A DNA stretch of 64,000 bases from Stomorhina lunata (taxonomy: Eukaryota; Arthropoda; Insecta; Diptera; Rhiniidae): NCBI GenBank assembly GCA_933228675.1, contig OW121744.1, forward strand, positions 101,973,622 through 102,037,621, written 5' to 3'. The notes below the pieces were generated by a model. The model had not been told where the DNA came from, did no database searches, and saw nothing but the letters and a program-made list of their open reading frames with translations. Of this stretch, positions 35,311-51,290 are shown piece by piece (positions within the stretch are counted from its first letter, which is position 1; each line of letters opens with the position of its first letter). The translations under genes were made by a program, and so were the position numbers.

Positions 35311-37694
35311 AAGCAACAAATTTGGATTTTAGTACGAGTTGAAATTTATACCAGACATCAATATCTATATCCAAAAGTGGATAGAACCAACGCTAAGAGA
35401 TTTTAGTAAAAGATTTGATCTCAGAGTTGAGTTTTAATTCTGACGATCTTAAAATCCACAAGTGAAATCGGGATTTTAAAAGTTCAAGATTGTCAGTCAA
35501 GATTACTGGTCTGGAATACCAGTTATTTGAGAGATTTTAGCATAAATATAGCGAATGAAATGGAAAAATATTGTCAGATTTTTCTTAAACCAGATCTGTC
35601 ATAGAAGCAAGATCTGGTCGATATATACTTGAAGTCTTTATATCTGTTTTTGGTTTCCTTTTCCTGGTTTTTCGACAATCTTGTTGGAATATTGTCAGAG
35701 TCGCAATTCTTCAGTTATCCTTAACTCCCAGCGGAGCATAGGACTTCAAGGTTTCATTCGTCAGAATGTTCTCGCATAGATTTGGCACCTCCTCCTTGTT
35801 TCAGCTGCGTAGAAGGGGATTTCTCGTATGATTTCCTCTTGGAGTAGTATTTTCCTTAATGTTGTTTCTTTCGATGCTTAAAACATCGTTAGTGTTAAGT
35901 CGATGGGTGATGATTCCAAAGACACAAGATACGTTTTTATTCGACCCCTCGATCCGAGACAAACGTCCGCTTGCATCTGCAACTAAAATGTTAAACAGAC
36001 GCTGCAATTTCGTACTTTATCATGTATAATTATCTTAGACACAAAGACCATATACGTTGAAATGGCTTCAAGATAACTCCCTCCCATATTAGCCCCGACC
36101 TAGAATCGTTTGTTTATCGCATATTCAACTAGGTTGCTCTGGTTAGAAGGATGTACCACGAGAGGTTAGAGTAGGAATTGGATACAGTTCTTACCTGGTA
36201 GCTGGAGACGCCAGGCAACAACTGCATAACATTACATCCCAATATAGTCACAATAAGGTTTGATTATTTGAATTAAAGTGATGCGAACAAAATTTTAAGT
36301 TCTCCAGTTACAGAATTGTGTGAGTGATCGTCAGTTATTTATTCTGTTCTGGTCGTTTTCTTTTCGCTTCTCAACTTTCCATCTCTGCCAACAACAAGTG
36401 TGTTTTCAAAAACTCCAACTCCTCGTATCTCTTTTGAATTACATGATTTTAAAATATTTTTATATCTAAAATTATTTACTTGGCCTCTCTATATCGGACT
36501 CAAGTTGCGTGTTTATTTTCCATTTATACCTCGTGCATTTTCGACCACGTGTTCATAATAACCGGCACATGGAGTTCCTCAACGATGAAGTGCTGAGATA
36601 GTAGCATAATTAATACAGTAACTTATAAATATAAATTAAAGAAAAATACATATTTCGAATTCTTAACAAGTTTTAATTGCAGCCCGTGAATGCCTATGAA
36701 TGAGTCAAATGCAGGTCTTTTAAGTACAGAAACGCGGAACAGGGCAGGGACAGACAGCACACACACACTTTAAATTAATTTTGGTTTTTTATTTATTTTG
36801 TTTTGAAGGGCATTTCATAGCTAAATACCATAAATATAGTGGAGATTTTTTTCTTTATATTTTTCCCTTGATTTTGTTTTTTCTTTTAATTTCGAGAATT
36901 TTTCTTTAATTTCTGAGTTCCTGATAATTTAGCTCCAAAAAAACCGTTTTGATTTGTATAAAAGAATTTTTTCTTTACTCTAAAGGGAGCCCAAACAATA
37001 CGAGCCCCAAAAAGACAAGAAGATCGATCGATCCCTTTGTTTTGAAAACAGCAAAATTTTTTTTAAAGGGGGATTTTAAATGTTTTGAGTTAAAGTGATC
37101 GTGTGTGACTCTAAAATTTTATTTTATTTTAATGTTTGTTGTTTTTTCTTTATGAATTTATTTTTGTAAATTATTTTTCAAGGCCCTTTATCGATTTTTT
37201 ATATTTATTTACTTATGTTTACATTGTGGTATTTAAAATGTTTATATTTATTTAATGTTAAGATTAAATTTAATACTTACTTTGTATACCATAAACTCTG
37301 ACAGCCTGTTACCGAATAGATCATTTTAAAAGCTGAAAACTAGAATAGCTAGACAACTTCAGGGTCATATAAAAAAGATCTTTAAGAAAAAACTAAGATC
37401 CTTTCTTTACTGATCACTTGTATCTATCTTTTAAGAACATAAATAAATATTGGCTCAAACAAAATTAATGATATTTTGGTTTTATCAAAATAATAAATAA
37501 TTGTAAAGAATTGGCATCTTAGTGCAATACACTACAGTAAAACTTTTTAATTAAATGTTTGATGTCCCAAAATTTTGATAAACCTTTTAACAAAATTAAT
37601 GACTTTCAATTAAAAAAAGATCTTTAGAAAAAAAACTATCTCAAACCTAAATACTCATCCTCTCTCTTTTTTTTGATCTCTTCTCTCTTTCCAG
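35311..37694. other. Unique DNA upstream of the first visible Cables exon
   Basis: Non-satellite DNA, less A+T-rich between about 35.6 and 36.6 kb. The minus-strand frame at 35801-36007 has mixed composition but no family I recognise. There is no start exon for Cables that I can identify. The last 35 bp form a strong polypyrimidine tract ending ccag at 37694, the acceptor of the next exon, so at least the right end is intron. Confidence 0.5.
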
Positions 37695-38075
37695 AACCTT
37701 TAGCAATGGCGCCTGTGATGTTCTACCCGAACGTCGTGCTCGTCTCAATACGGCGCCTGGCATGCGTGGCGCGACTGCATCGGCGGTCTTTGTTAGTGGC
37801 GGTGTTGTTGCCAAGAGACCTTATAATATAATTGGTTCCACGATTTCTCATATAACCGACGATAGCAGCACGGAAAGTTTAACACCCGGCTCTTTTGGTA
37901 ATCGTGGCAGTATAACGAAATCGGTACAAATAAATGATGCCAAAGATTTGCGTTATTTCAATTCGCAGACCCACAAACAGCATCAGTATAAGGATGAACG
38001 TGTGGTCTTGGTATCGCGTAAGGTACCATTTTTCATATTCTCAGCTTTGCCCTACTATAAGGGGAAGAATGGAAG
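37695..38075 (+). CDS. Cables: Cables-like cyclin-box protein, internal exon 1 of 7 visible
   Basis: The first recognisable exon of a CDK5/ABL1-enzyme-substrate (Cables) orthologue. Vertebrate Cables proteins link cyclin-dependent kinases to non-receptor tyrosine kinases and carry a C-terminal cyclin-like fold. The exon begins after a polypyrimidine tract and ccag, mid-codon (one base), and ends at AG|GTGAGT after two bases of a codon. The frame is open throughout and gives a Ser/Thr/Gly-rich N-terminal region with [16 protein letters not shown] and a basic, conserved-looking segment [20 protein letters not shown]. The Met at 37762 is internal, not the start: about 22 in-frame residues precede it and the exon opens in mid-codon. 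The upstream exon(s) were not found in this window. Confidence 0.9.
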
Positions 38076-38089
38076 GTGAGTAGATTTGA

Positions 38090-40579
<2,490 letters not shown>

Positions 40580-40601
40580 TAAACCATTTTCTCTATTTTA
40601 G

Positions 40602-40741
40602 GACATTTCCTATGGTCATCTCTTGATACCCTCTCGCCAGTTTAGTAAAGAGGGCAAAAAACACGCTGTTAACGCTTCATTATTGGACAATCAGATTGAA
40701 ATAACCAGTACGGCCGCTTTGAAAAATCATGGCATTGCAAG
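40602..40741 (+). CDS. Cables: Cables, visible exon 3
   Basis: A 140-nt exon after ctattttag, ending AG|GTATTT (a weaker donor), phase 0 in and two bases out. It encodes [10 protein letters not shown] and a Lys-rich stretch ending NHGIAR. It lies before the predicted cyclin-like region. The following intron is the 2.5-kb one with Sat3 array b. Confidence 0.88.
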
Positions 40742-41164
40742 GTATTTAGATTTATAAAAATTTGATTTGATTTTGACTTGAAATTAGATATAACAAATAA
40801 ATCATTTTCATATCATTTTATTCATAAACATTTTGAAAACAATTATTTTGAATCAGATTTAGCAAACCCGCCCGCATTTTTCGCTTTTTTGTTAAGTAAT
40901 AAAAAAGCACGTTTTACTATAATTATTTCCTTTTTACATGACTTTTCATTTTCTTATTAAATTGCATAATTTTTAAAATTTTTTACATAATATTTTGAAT
41001 ATTTTTTGTCTGGCTTTTGCGTTTTATTTTGGCTTGATGCCATTTATTTTTGATTTTCAATTTTTTATGCCTAAAATTAAGAGAATTAAAACTTTAGAAA
41101 ATTGTTTAAGATTTATTTCAACACAAAAAATTGAAATTTAATCCAATAATCCAATAATTTATAA
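40742..41164. other. Cables intron, unique left part
   Basis: A+T-rich intronic DNA before Sat3 array b. No additional exon is evident; the open frame at 40778-40960 is Phe/Ser-rich and lacks splice signals. Confidence 0.6.
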
Positions 41165-42775
41165 TTTAATGAGTTATAATACATTATAAAGCGTTATAAT
41201 ACAGTAAAATCGCATTATAATGCGTTATAATTCATTCAAGCCGGATTATAATGCGTTATAATCATATTATAATGCTTTATAATACATTGTAATCGCATTA
41301 TAATGCGTTATAAGACATTACAATCACATTATAGTGCTTTATAATACATTGAAATCGGATTATAATGCGGTATAATACATGATAATCATATTAAAATGCG
41401 TTATAATACATTACAATCGCATTATAATGCATTATAATCACATTATAATGCGTTAGAATACATTAAAGTCGGATTATAATGCGCCATTAGGCATTATAAT
41501 CACATTATAGTGCCGGATTATAATGCTTTATAATACATTATAATCGTTTTATAAAGAGTTATAATACATTATATTCGCATTATAATACGTTATAATACAT
41601 TATAATCGTATTTTAATACGTTATAATACATTATAATCTTATTATAATGCGTTATAATCCATTGAAATCTCATTATAATGCGTCATAAGGCATTATAATC
41701 ATATTATAATGCCTTTCAATACATAAAAATCCGATTCTAATGTGTTATGATACATTACAATCGTATTATAAAGAGTTATAATACATTATAATCGCATTTG
41801 AATGCGTTATGATACATTTTAACCGCATTATAATGCTTTATAATAAATTATAATCGCATTATAATGCGTTTTAATGCATTTTGATCGCATTATAATGCGT
41901 TATAATACAGTATAATCCCATTATAATGCCTTATAATACATTATAATCGCATTGTAATGCATGATAATTAATTTGCACTGCATTATAATGCGTTTTAATA
42001 CATTATAATGTCATTATAATGCGTTATAATACAGTATAATCTTATAATAATGAGTTGTAATACATTATAATCATATTATAATGCATTATGATAAGTTATA
42101 ATCTCATTATAATGCATTTTAATACATTTGGATCGCATTATAATGAATTATAATACAGTATAGTCGCATTATAGTGCCGTATAATACATTATAATCGCAT
42201 TATAATGCGTTATAATACATTTTCATTGCATTATAATGCGTTTTAATACATTATAATCACATTATAATGCGTTATAATACATTATAATCGCTGTTTAATG
42301 CGTTATAATACATTATAATCGCATTATGATGCGTTATAATACATTAAAATCGCATTATAATGCGTTATAATACATAATAATCGCATTATAATACTTTATA
42401 ATACATTATAATGCGTTATAATACATTAGAACGCATTATGGCCGCTGTAAAATGTGTTTTAATATATTATAATCGCATTATAATGCGTTATAATACATAA
42501 TAATCGCATTATAATACTTTATAATACATTATAATCGCATTATAATACATTTAAATAATTTATAATCGCAGTATAATGCGTTATAATAGCATTATAATGC
42601 GTTATAATACATTAGAATGCATTATGACCGCTGTAAAATGCGCTATAATACATTATAATCGTATTATAATGCGTTATAATACATAATAATCGCATTATAA
42701 TACTTTATAATACATTATAATCGCATTATAATGCGTTATAATGCGATTTAATGCGTTATAAAACATTAAAAATGA
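41165..42775 (+). repeat. Sat3 array b (diverged, in the next long Cables intron)
   Basis: The same family as Sat3 array a, with a 31-bp unit, but units end CATTATAATCG rather than CATTATAAACG and are more diverged, with many G/C/A substitutions and truncated copies. Together with 423 bp before and 476 bp after, it makes up the 2,510-bp intron (40742-43251). The remaining right part (42776-43251) is plain A+T-rich intron ending aactctttcag; I see no extra exon in it. Confidence 0.93.
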
Positions 42776-43251
42776 GTTATTCTAAAAAATATTTTTTTTT
42801 TTACAAATTTTGAATAATTTTCAAATTTTCGCTATAATTTTGTAAAAGAAAACCGAAAAAAAATCGAATTTTTTATATAAAATATTTTTAAGAAACTCCT
42901 TTTCGCTTATATTTTTTTACTGTCGCAATTATTTCAAATTTATTTTATTACAGAACCAAAATCATGACACGAAATAAAGGCAAATGGTAAACCGAAATTT
43001 GTAACTCTCAAAAAAAAAAAAACAAAAAAAGTGTCTGTCTGTAAATGTTGGAAGTAGAAATTTATAACAAAAAATTTGAATACTAAACCCTGAATAATAA
43101 AAAAAAATTCAAAAAGCAACTTCATTTATCTCACATTAACTAACTTCATGTAAAAATACTAACATTTAAAAATAAATTTATGTTGAATTTTAAATAAACA
43201 CACAAAGATCTTTGCTTAACTTACTATAAAATCTCATCAAAACTCTTTCAG

Positions 43252-43354
43252 GTGTTTCACCTATGACAACAATAATCGCAATAATACCACCAGCCCTTCG
43301 CCAGATATTAAAATTGATTTTGATGAATCTTTGGATGGCTCGAGAAGTTTACAG
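43252..43354 (+). CDS. Cables: Cables, visible exon 4
   Basis: A 103-nt exon after ctctttcag, with the first base completing an Arg codon, then 34 codons ending CAG|GTGAGT. It encodes an Asn-rich low-complexity stretch, probably a flexible linker, followed by [17 protein letters not shown]. The next intron is 71 bp (43355-43425). Confidence 0.88.
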
Positions 43355-43425
43355 GTGAGTTTATTTTTGGGAAGAAAGTTTTAAAATTTATTGAAATTTT
43401 AATATATATTTTTTTATATTTATAG

Positions 43426-43620
<195 letters not shown>

Positions 43621-43639
43621 TGAGTTAAAAACAGATCTC

Positions 43640-43995
43640 TAACGATATCTAACGATAATAAAAACTTTACATAACCATGACAGAACCTTTACATAACGAT
43701 TATAGAAACTTTACATATCCATAACAGAACCATTACATAATGTAATATAAACTTTACATAAAGATAACTGAACCTTTAAATAACGATAACACCTATAACC
43801 ATAACATACCGATAATAGAAACTTTACATAACCATAACAGAACAATTACATAAAGAAATTGAAACTTTACATTACCGTAACAGAACTTTTACATAACGAT
43901 AATAGAAGCTTTATATACCATAACAGAACCTTTACATTACGATAATAGAACCTTTACATACCATAACAGAACCTTTACATAACGATAACATAACT
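43640..43995 (+). repeat. 22-bp tandem repeat in Cables intron
   Basis: Degenerate units of 21-22 bp alternating CATAACAGAACCTTTACAT and CGATAATAGAAACTTTACAT. It starts about 20 bp past the donor of the 1,745-bp intron (43620-45364). Confidence 0.85.
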
Positions 43996-43999
43996 TGAA

Positions 44000-44700
44000 G
44001 ATAGCTTAAACAGAACTAGAAAAGAACTACAACAGAACTAGAACACGACTAGAACACAACTAGAACAGAGCTAGAACAGAACAACAAAGAACTAGAACTG
44101 AATCAAGAACTGAATCAAGAACTGAATCAAGAATTGAATCAAGAACTGAATCAAGAACTGAATCGAGAACTAAATCAAGAACTGAATCAAGAACTGAATC
44201 AAGAACTGAATCAAAAACTTAATCAAGAACTGAATCAAGAATTGAATCAAGAACTGAATCAAGAACTGAATAAAGAACTGAATTAAGAACTGAATCAAGA
44301 ACTCAATCAAGAACTCAATCAAGAACTCAATCAAGAACTCAATCAAGAACTGAATCAAGAACTGAATCAAGAACTGAATCAAGAATTGAATCAAGAGCTG
44401 AATCAAGGAATGAATCAAGAACTGAATTAAGAACTGAATTAAGAAATGAATCAAGAAATGAATCAAGAACTAAATCAAGAACTAAATCAAGAACTAAATC
44501 AAGAACTGAATCCAGAAATGAATTAAGAGCTGAAGCAAGAACTGAATCAAGAACTGAATTAAGAACTGAATCATGAACTGAATCAAAAACCGAATCAGGA
44601 ACTGAATCAAGAACCGAATCATGAACTGAATCAAAAACTGAATCAAGAACTGAATTAAGAACTGAATCAAGAACTGAATCTAGAACTCAACTAGAACCAA
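44000..44700 (+). repeat. 12-bp tandem repeat in Cables intron
   Basis: After a short agaactagaacac transition, about 50 copies of the 12-bp unit CTGAATCAAGAA follow, with point variants (AACTCAATC, ATTGAATC, AATTAAG). Since 12 is a multiple of 3, one minus-strand phase gives a Phe-Leu-Ile-Gln repeat of 98 codons; this is a repeat artefact, not a gene. Confidence 0.93.
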
Positions 44701-45599
<899 letters not shown>

Positions 45600-45602
45600 T
45601 AA

Positions 45603-45773
<171 letters not shown>

Positions 45774-45869
45774 AATTGGCCTAAACGCTTTGCCGATAAG
45801 CGTTTTCTAACGGCGGCCGCCAGTACTTCGCGTCACTATTTTCGACGTTGTGCTAGCAGCAAAAAGTAA
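45774..45869 (+). CDS. Cables: In-frame extension past the Cables stop (readthrough candidate)
   Basis: Directly after the TAG, 31 sense codons follow in the same frame up to TAA (45867-45869). The peptide starts NWPKRFADKRFLTAAAS, is basic (9 Lys/Arg of 31) and ends in a Lys pair. By my count 46 of 93 bases are G or C, like the exon and unlike the T-rich DNA that begins right after the TAA. That composition edge at the TAA rather than the TAG suggests the segment is, or recently was, translated. Possibilities are programmed readthrough of the TAG, a nonsense mutation in this haplotype, or a sequencing error. The stop is TAG-A, not the leakiest context. Confidence 0.5.
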   Translation, partial: NWPKRFADKRFLTAAASTSRHYFRRCASSKK

Positions 45870-46084
45870 TTTTATTCTTTTTCTTCTTTTTTTTTTGGAA
45901 ATCGTTTTTTTATAATTTAAAATTTCTTTTTTTTTTATTGGTGAGACCAAAAGGCAATTTTGTAAATATTTCTTTTTCTTTTTATAAATTTTATACCTTT
46001 CGAAATTTTAAATACTGATACACTTTTTTATACTGCTAAACCCTCAACTCTTATACATACCCCAGTAGACATTTTTTTTTAAAT

Positions 46085-46090
46085 AATAAA
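46085..46090 (+). promoter_or_regulatory. Candidate Cables poly(A) signal
   Basis: AATAAA about 215 bp past the TAA, in T-rich 3' sequence. It is the first canonical hexamer I noticed downstream of the gene. In such A+T-rich DNA the motif is frequent, so support is modest. Confidence 0.35.
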
Positions 46091-46945
46091 ACTCCAAGCA
46101 CTATTTATTAACCACACAGACATTTTTATAAAAGTTTTTATATACGTTTTGAAAATGTAAAGAATAATATTCTTTTTATATAAATTTTGGATTAATACAG
46201 ATTATAATGGCTATAATTAAGAACATTTAGAAATTTGATCCAATATTAGTAATGATTTCGGATTTTGATTTATCAGATTCGAACTTAACTTTTAAAGTCA
46301 TAAACTCTATATAAGATATTAAAGGGTCTGTCACGGAAATCAATTCCGATCGGAATCTATTAATTCGTGGGGCTTACTTCGTATCTCGATTCGAATATAA
46401 AGTTGTTAAAATGTGTATGCTAAAGGCATGTGTTTCGAAAATATCTTCTCTGGAATCGAGTTAGGTAGTAACCTCCCTATATTTTACTTCTTCAAGAAAT
46501 GAAATAATTTGTCGAAAATTTTTGTGTTATTTTTTCGAAATTCGAAGAAGCTTAAACAAGATAATCCAAATATAACTACAGAATTAAAATCATTTCGATC
46601 GGAAAGTGTGACCTGCCTGTTCTTAAACTTAAGAGCTTAAGTAAAAAATATAAGAAAATTCTAAAATGTTTAAGGAAAATTTGTTTTATTTAAAATCTAT
46701 ACAGGCTTTCTTTTAAAGCCTTTTCGCCGTTAGAATTATAGTATAATTATAGTATAATATTTTATAATGAGTGTGAGTAGTTGTAGTATTTTTTTTTATA
46801 TAAACGCAATTAAAGCACAGTATTATTAAAATTTACTAAAAGCTTAACTATAATGAAAAGATTTTGAAAATTTTAACAACCAAAAAAAGTTATAAGACAA
46901 CAAAATTGAACTTTTTAAAGAAAAATATTGAAATTAATTTTAGGT
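46091..46945. other. Unique DNA downstream of Cables
   Basis: No gene is seen. Around 46330-46620, both ends carry GTCAC near TTCCGATCG in opposite orientation (about 46330-46353 and 46592-46615). This could be a small diverged MITE, but the spacing differs and no TSD is clear. Confidence 0.4.
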
Positions 46946-46973
46946 CAGGAGCCGAAGACTTTTTGTAATTTTC
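46946..46973 (+). repeat. 28-bp inverted repeat, left member
   Basis: Begins caggagccgaagacttttt and is exactly complementary to 60638-60665. The similarity continues inward, imperfectly, through an acgatcatt motif to about 46995 and 60618. It directly borders Sat4, while the partner borders Sat5, so it looks like a conserved terminus of a satellite-bearing repeat. Confidence 0.85.
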
Positions 46974-46989
46974 CTAAATATTACGATCA

Positions 46990-49215
46990 TTTAATAAAAT
47001 CTATCGAAAAAAATTTTTAAAGAAATATTTTTCTATAGAAAAATTTTCGTTAGAAATATTTTTCAAAAGAAAACTTTCCAAAAAAATATTTTTCTGTAGA
47101 AAAATTTTCCAAAGAAATATTTTTCTATAAATTTCCAAAGAAATATTTTTCTATAGAAAAATTTTCGTTAGAAATTTTGTTCTATAGAAAAATTTTCATC
47201 AGAAATTTTGTTCTAAGAAAAATTTTCGTTAAAAATTTGTTTCTATAGAAAAATTTTCGTTAGAAATTTTTTTCTATAATAAAATTTTCCTAAGAAATAT
47301 TTTCCTATAGAAAAATTTTCCTATAGAAATATTTTTCTATAGAAAAATTTTCATTAGAAATTTTGTTCTATAAAAAAATTTTCGTTAGAAATTTTGTTCT
47401 ATAGAAAAATGTTCGTAAGAAATATTTTTCTATAGAAAAATTTTCCAAAGAAATATTTTACTATAGAAAAATTTTCCAAAGAAATATTTTTGTACAGAAA
47501 AATTTTCGTTAGAAATAGTTTTCTATAGAAAAATTTTCGTTAGAAATATTTTTCTATAGAAAAATTTTCGTTAGAAATATTTTTCTATAGAAAAATTTTC
47601 GTTAGAAATATTTTTCTGTAGAAAAATTTTCGTTAGAAATATTTTTCTGTAGAAAAATTTTCGTTAGAAATATTCTTCTATAGAAAAATTTTTGTTAGAA
47701 ATATTTTTCTATAGAAAAATTTTTGTTAGAAATATTTTTCTATAGAAAAATTTTTGTTAGAAATATTTTTCTATAGAAAAATTTGTGTTAGAAATTTTGT
47801 TGTATAGAAAAATTTCCTTTGAAATATTTTTCTATATTTTTCTATAGAAACATTTTCGTTAGAAATACTCTATAGAAAAAATTTCGTTAGAAATATTTTT
47901 CTATACAAAAATTTTCGTTAGAAGTATTTTTCTATAGAAAAATTTTCGTTAGAAATTTTTCTATAGAAAAATATTTCTAACGAAAATTTTTTGTTTTATA
48001 GAAAAATTTTAGTTAGAAATTTTGTTGTATAGAAAAATTTTCTTTAGAAATATTTTCCTATAGAAACATTTTCGTTAGAAATAATTTTCTATAGAAAAAT
48101 TTTCGTTAGAAATATTTTTCTATAGAATAATTTTTTGTAGAAATATTTTTCTATAGAAAAATTTTCGTTAGAAATATTTTTCTATAGAAAAATTTTAGTT
48201 AAAAATATTTTTTTTTAGAAAAATTTTCGTCAGAAATATTTTTCTATAGAAAAATTTTCGTTAGAAATTTTGTTCTATTGAAAAGTTTTCTATAGAAATT
48301 TTGTTCTATAGAAAATTTTTTTATAGAAATTTTGTTCCATAGAAAAATTTTCTTTAGAAATTTTGTTCTATAGAAAAATTTTCGTTAGAAATTTTGTTCT
48401 ATAGAAAAATTTTCGCTAGAAATTTTGTTGTATAGAAAAATTTTCTTTAGAAATATTTTTCTATATTTTTCTATAGAAACATTTTCGTTAAAAATACTTT
48501 TCTATAGAAAAATTATCGTTTGAAATATTTTTCTATTGAAAAATTTTTTGTAGAAATATTTTTCTATAGAAAAATTTTCGTTAGAAATATTTTTCTATAG
48601 AAAAATTTTAGTTAAAAATATTTTTCTTTAGAAAAATTTTCGTTAGAAAGATTTTTCTATAGAAAAATTTTTGTTAGAAATTTTGTTCTATAGAAAAAAT
48701 TTCGTTAGAAATTTTGTTCTATAGAAACATTTTTGGTAATAATTTTGTTCTATAGAAAAATTTTTAATAGAAATTTTGTTCTATAGAAAAATTTTCGATA
48801 GAAATTTTATTCTATAGACCAATTTTCTATAGAAGTTTTGTTCTATTGAAAAGTTTTCTATAGAAGTTTTGTTCTATTGAAAAGTTTTCTATAGAAAAAT
48901 TTTCTATAGAAATTTTTTCTATAGAAATTTTGTTCCATAGAAAAATTTTCTTTAGAAATTTCGTTCTATAGAAAACTTTTCGTTAGAAATTTTGTTCTAT
49001 AGAAAAATTTTCTTTAGAAATTTTGTTCTATAGAAAAATTTTCTATAGAAATTTTGTTCTATTGAAAAGTTTTCTATAGAAATTTTGTTCTATAGAAAAA
49101 TTTTCGTTAAAAATTTTGTTCTATAGAAAAATTTTTGATAGAATTATCTTTCTGTAGAAAAATTTTCGATAGAATTATTTTTTTATAGTAGAAATTTAGA
49201 TAGATATATTTTTCT
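46990..49215 (+). repeat. Sat4 array (31-bp satellite)
   Basis: About 70 copies of a 31-bp unit with TTTTTCTATAGAAAAA (a perfect 16-bp palindrome) followed by TTTTCGTTAGAAATA. Sub-variants cluster (AAATATT versus AAATTTTGTT; TTCGTTAG versus TTCTATAG). One partial unit is inverted at 47967-47990. Sat4 shares the TATAG/AAA/TTTTT core with Sat1 and Sat5, so these three may be related. Confidence 0.93.
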
Positions 49216-51290
49216 ATTGTTGCCATATGGCAGCACATTGAGAATTAAATTGAGAATTGCAAAATTTTAAATTGGCAATAAAGGAAATTAAAAAAGAAAT
49301 ACATATACAATTTAAAATATCTAGAAAATAAACAGAAAAATTTACAAAATAGAAAAAAAAAACTTAAAAAAGAACAAAACTAAAAATTTTTAAATATTAA
49401 GGAAATAAATTACAATAAATATAAAAAATTTTATAAAACTAAAAATTTTTTTATTCATTTAGAAAAACTTAAATTTTATAAAAAAAAAATACAATAAAAT
49501 ACAAAGGGGTCATAAGCTGTAATATTAAGTCCTATTGTCATAAATTCGTAATGTTGTTATATATTAAACAAGTACAAGTTTTTATTTTGTTTTTAGCAAT
49601 TTTCAACTCTTTTTCATAACTTACAAGACTTGCGAATTTATGACATTTGAAGACTAAATAAGATTTTCAAAATTTCTCTTTATATTATATTAGTTTTAAG
49701 AACTTATTATGTTAAAAACACTTATTACATATTAAACAAAATATTCTTAAATATTCTTAAACTTAAACAAATAAATATATTCTTAATACAAAAATCATCT
49801 TAAAAAGATATAAAAAAGATACAAAATATTCAAAAATATAAAATAAAAAAAAATATATGTATACAAAAACTATCCTAAACTAATTTTAAAAGTATAATTT
49901 AGTAAATAGAAATTAGAGAAATAGAAATATTTAATAGTTTTAAAAATTAAAATAAGTTTTTAAATTTTGAAAATTTTTATTATTTTGAAAATAACAGAAA
50001 TTTTGTAAAATTAGAAATATACCGGCATGACACAGATTTCTTTTAGAATGGTTTCAATTCCTCAATAATTACAAACCAATCGAAATGGTTCTAGCTTTTA
50101 AAAGTTTTGAAAAAAATGTAAATAAAAGAAAGTGATTTCTTTCCGAACAAAGTTTTCATTTCACATTTTCAAAAGCCTCAAAATACGGAATTTATTTATT
50201 TAACTTTCGAACGGAAATGAATTCATTGACATGTCTGATATTTTGGTATATTTGAATACATATATTCAAAATTTTAAATAATTTTTAAAATTTTAATTTT
50301 GTTATTTAATTTTCGTTTATTGTTATTCAATTTCAGTTTTTTTTCTGTTTTGCACTAAAAATTAATGTTAATCTTTAACAAAATTTATTAAATCTGAGTT
50401 ATTTTGTTTCTTTTGTTATTTAAATTTTTTTTAAGATTTTGTTAATTAAACTTATAATTTACTAAATCTTAGATTTTAAATTCAAACTTAACCCACATTA
50501 TGTATTTAATAAATTTAATCAATAATAAAAAAAAACAAATAAAGATAAATCAAAAAAATGTTGTATTAATTTCTTTGAATTGTTCATTTTCAAACGAGAG
50601 CTTCTAAACTTTTCATAAGTTTCAAATATTTTACAGCTGACCACGAATTGTGACATATTCGACCTCTGGAAACAATATAACAATTATCAATAACCCAAGC
50701 TTAGAAATAGAAATACTCAGGGAATCATTTATTTAATTTCCAAAATTTATATCGAGGGTCTGCCACAGCACACTTTTTGGTATAATTCTGCAAAATGACA
50801 TTATTCTTAAAATATGTCAAATTACTTATATTTGAAGGCCTTTAGGAACTCTGTGGATGAATAAATTTACATTTAAGATACAGCAATTAAAAATATTGTT
50901 CTTTATGTTGATAGTCTGTCACAGCACATTTTTATGAAATATATATCGTCAGTTTAATATGAAAACCTGCTAAGTCCACTTTGTAAGTAAATTGAGATTT
51001 TGATGAAATAAAGTAGAGAAAGATACGCCTCGTCGACCAGCATCCAAGTTTTACTTTAATTTGAGCCTTTAATTGTGTGAAAAGATTCGATAAGAAAAAC
51101 TGCTAAATCTTGATATATGAAAAGCATAAAAAATAATTTTGAAATATACATTTTTTGTCTCTCCCATAAAATTTGCTAAAAGTGAGTTAGCAGGTTTTCA
51201 TATTAAGGCCATGTATTTTGTTAGGAGTTCCTATTTTCTTCTGATGTTCTCAAAATAAAGTTTTTACTCCATTTTTTTTAATATTTTTAT
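49216..51290. other. Unique A+T-rich DNA, no gene seen
   Basis: It begins with the perfect palindrome TGCCATATGGCA (about 49217-49228). A phrase gtctg(c/t)cacagcacatttt occurs twice (about 50758-50780 and 50910-50930), and catgacacagatttc/gaattcattgacatg at about 50026 and 50220 are weakly inverted. No coding exon is recognised. Confidence 0.4.

Noticed and set aside
37762..38079. Met at 37762 as the Cables start and the ORF end as the gene end
   Set aside because: The frame extends upstream to an acceptor in mid-codon and the downstream stop lies past a consensus donor; it is an internal exon.
40778..40960. 60-codon ORF in a Cables intron
   Set aside because: No acceptor or donor in matching phase; Phe/Ser-rich A+T sequence.
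44170..44466. 98-codon Phe-Leu-Ile-Gln repeat ORF
   Set aside because: A 12-bp intronic repeat read on the antisense strand of Cables; a period that is a multiple of 3 trivially gives an open frame.
46325..46620. MITE with GTCAC/TTCCGATCG ends
   Set aside because: The motifs are inverted but their spacing differs (about 12 versus 4 bp) and no target-site duplication is visible.
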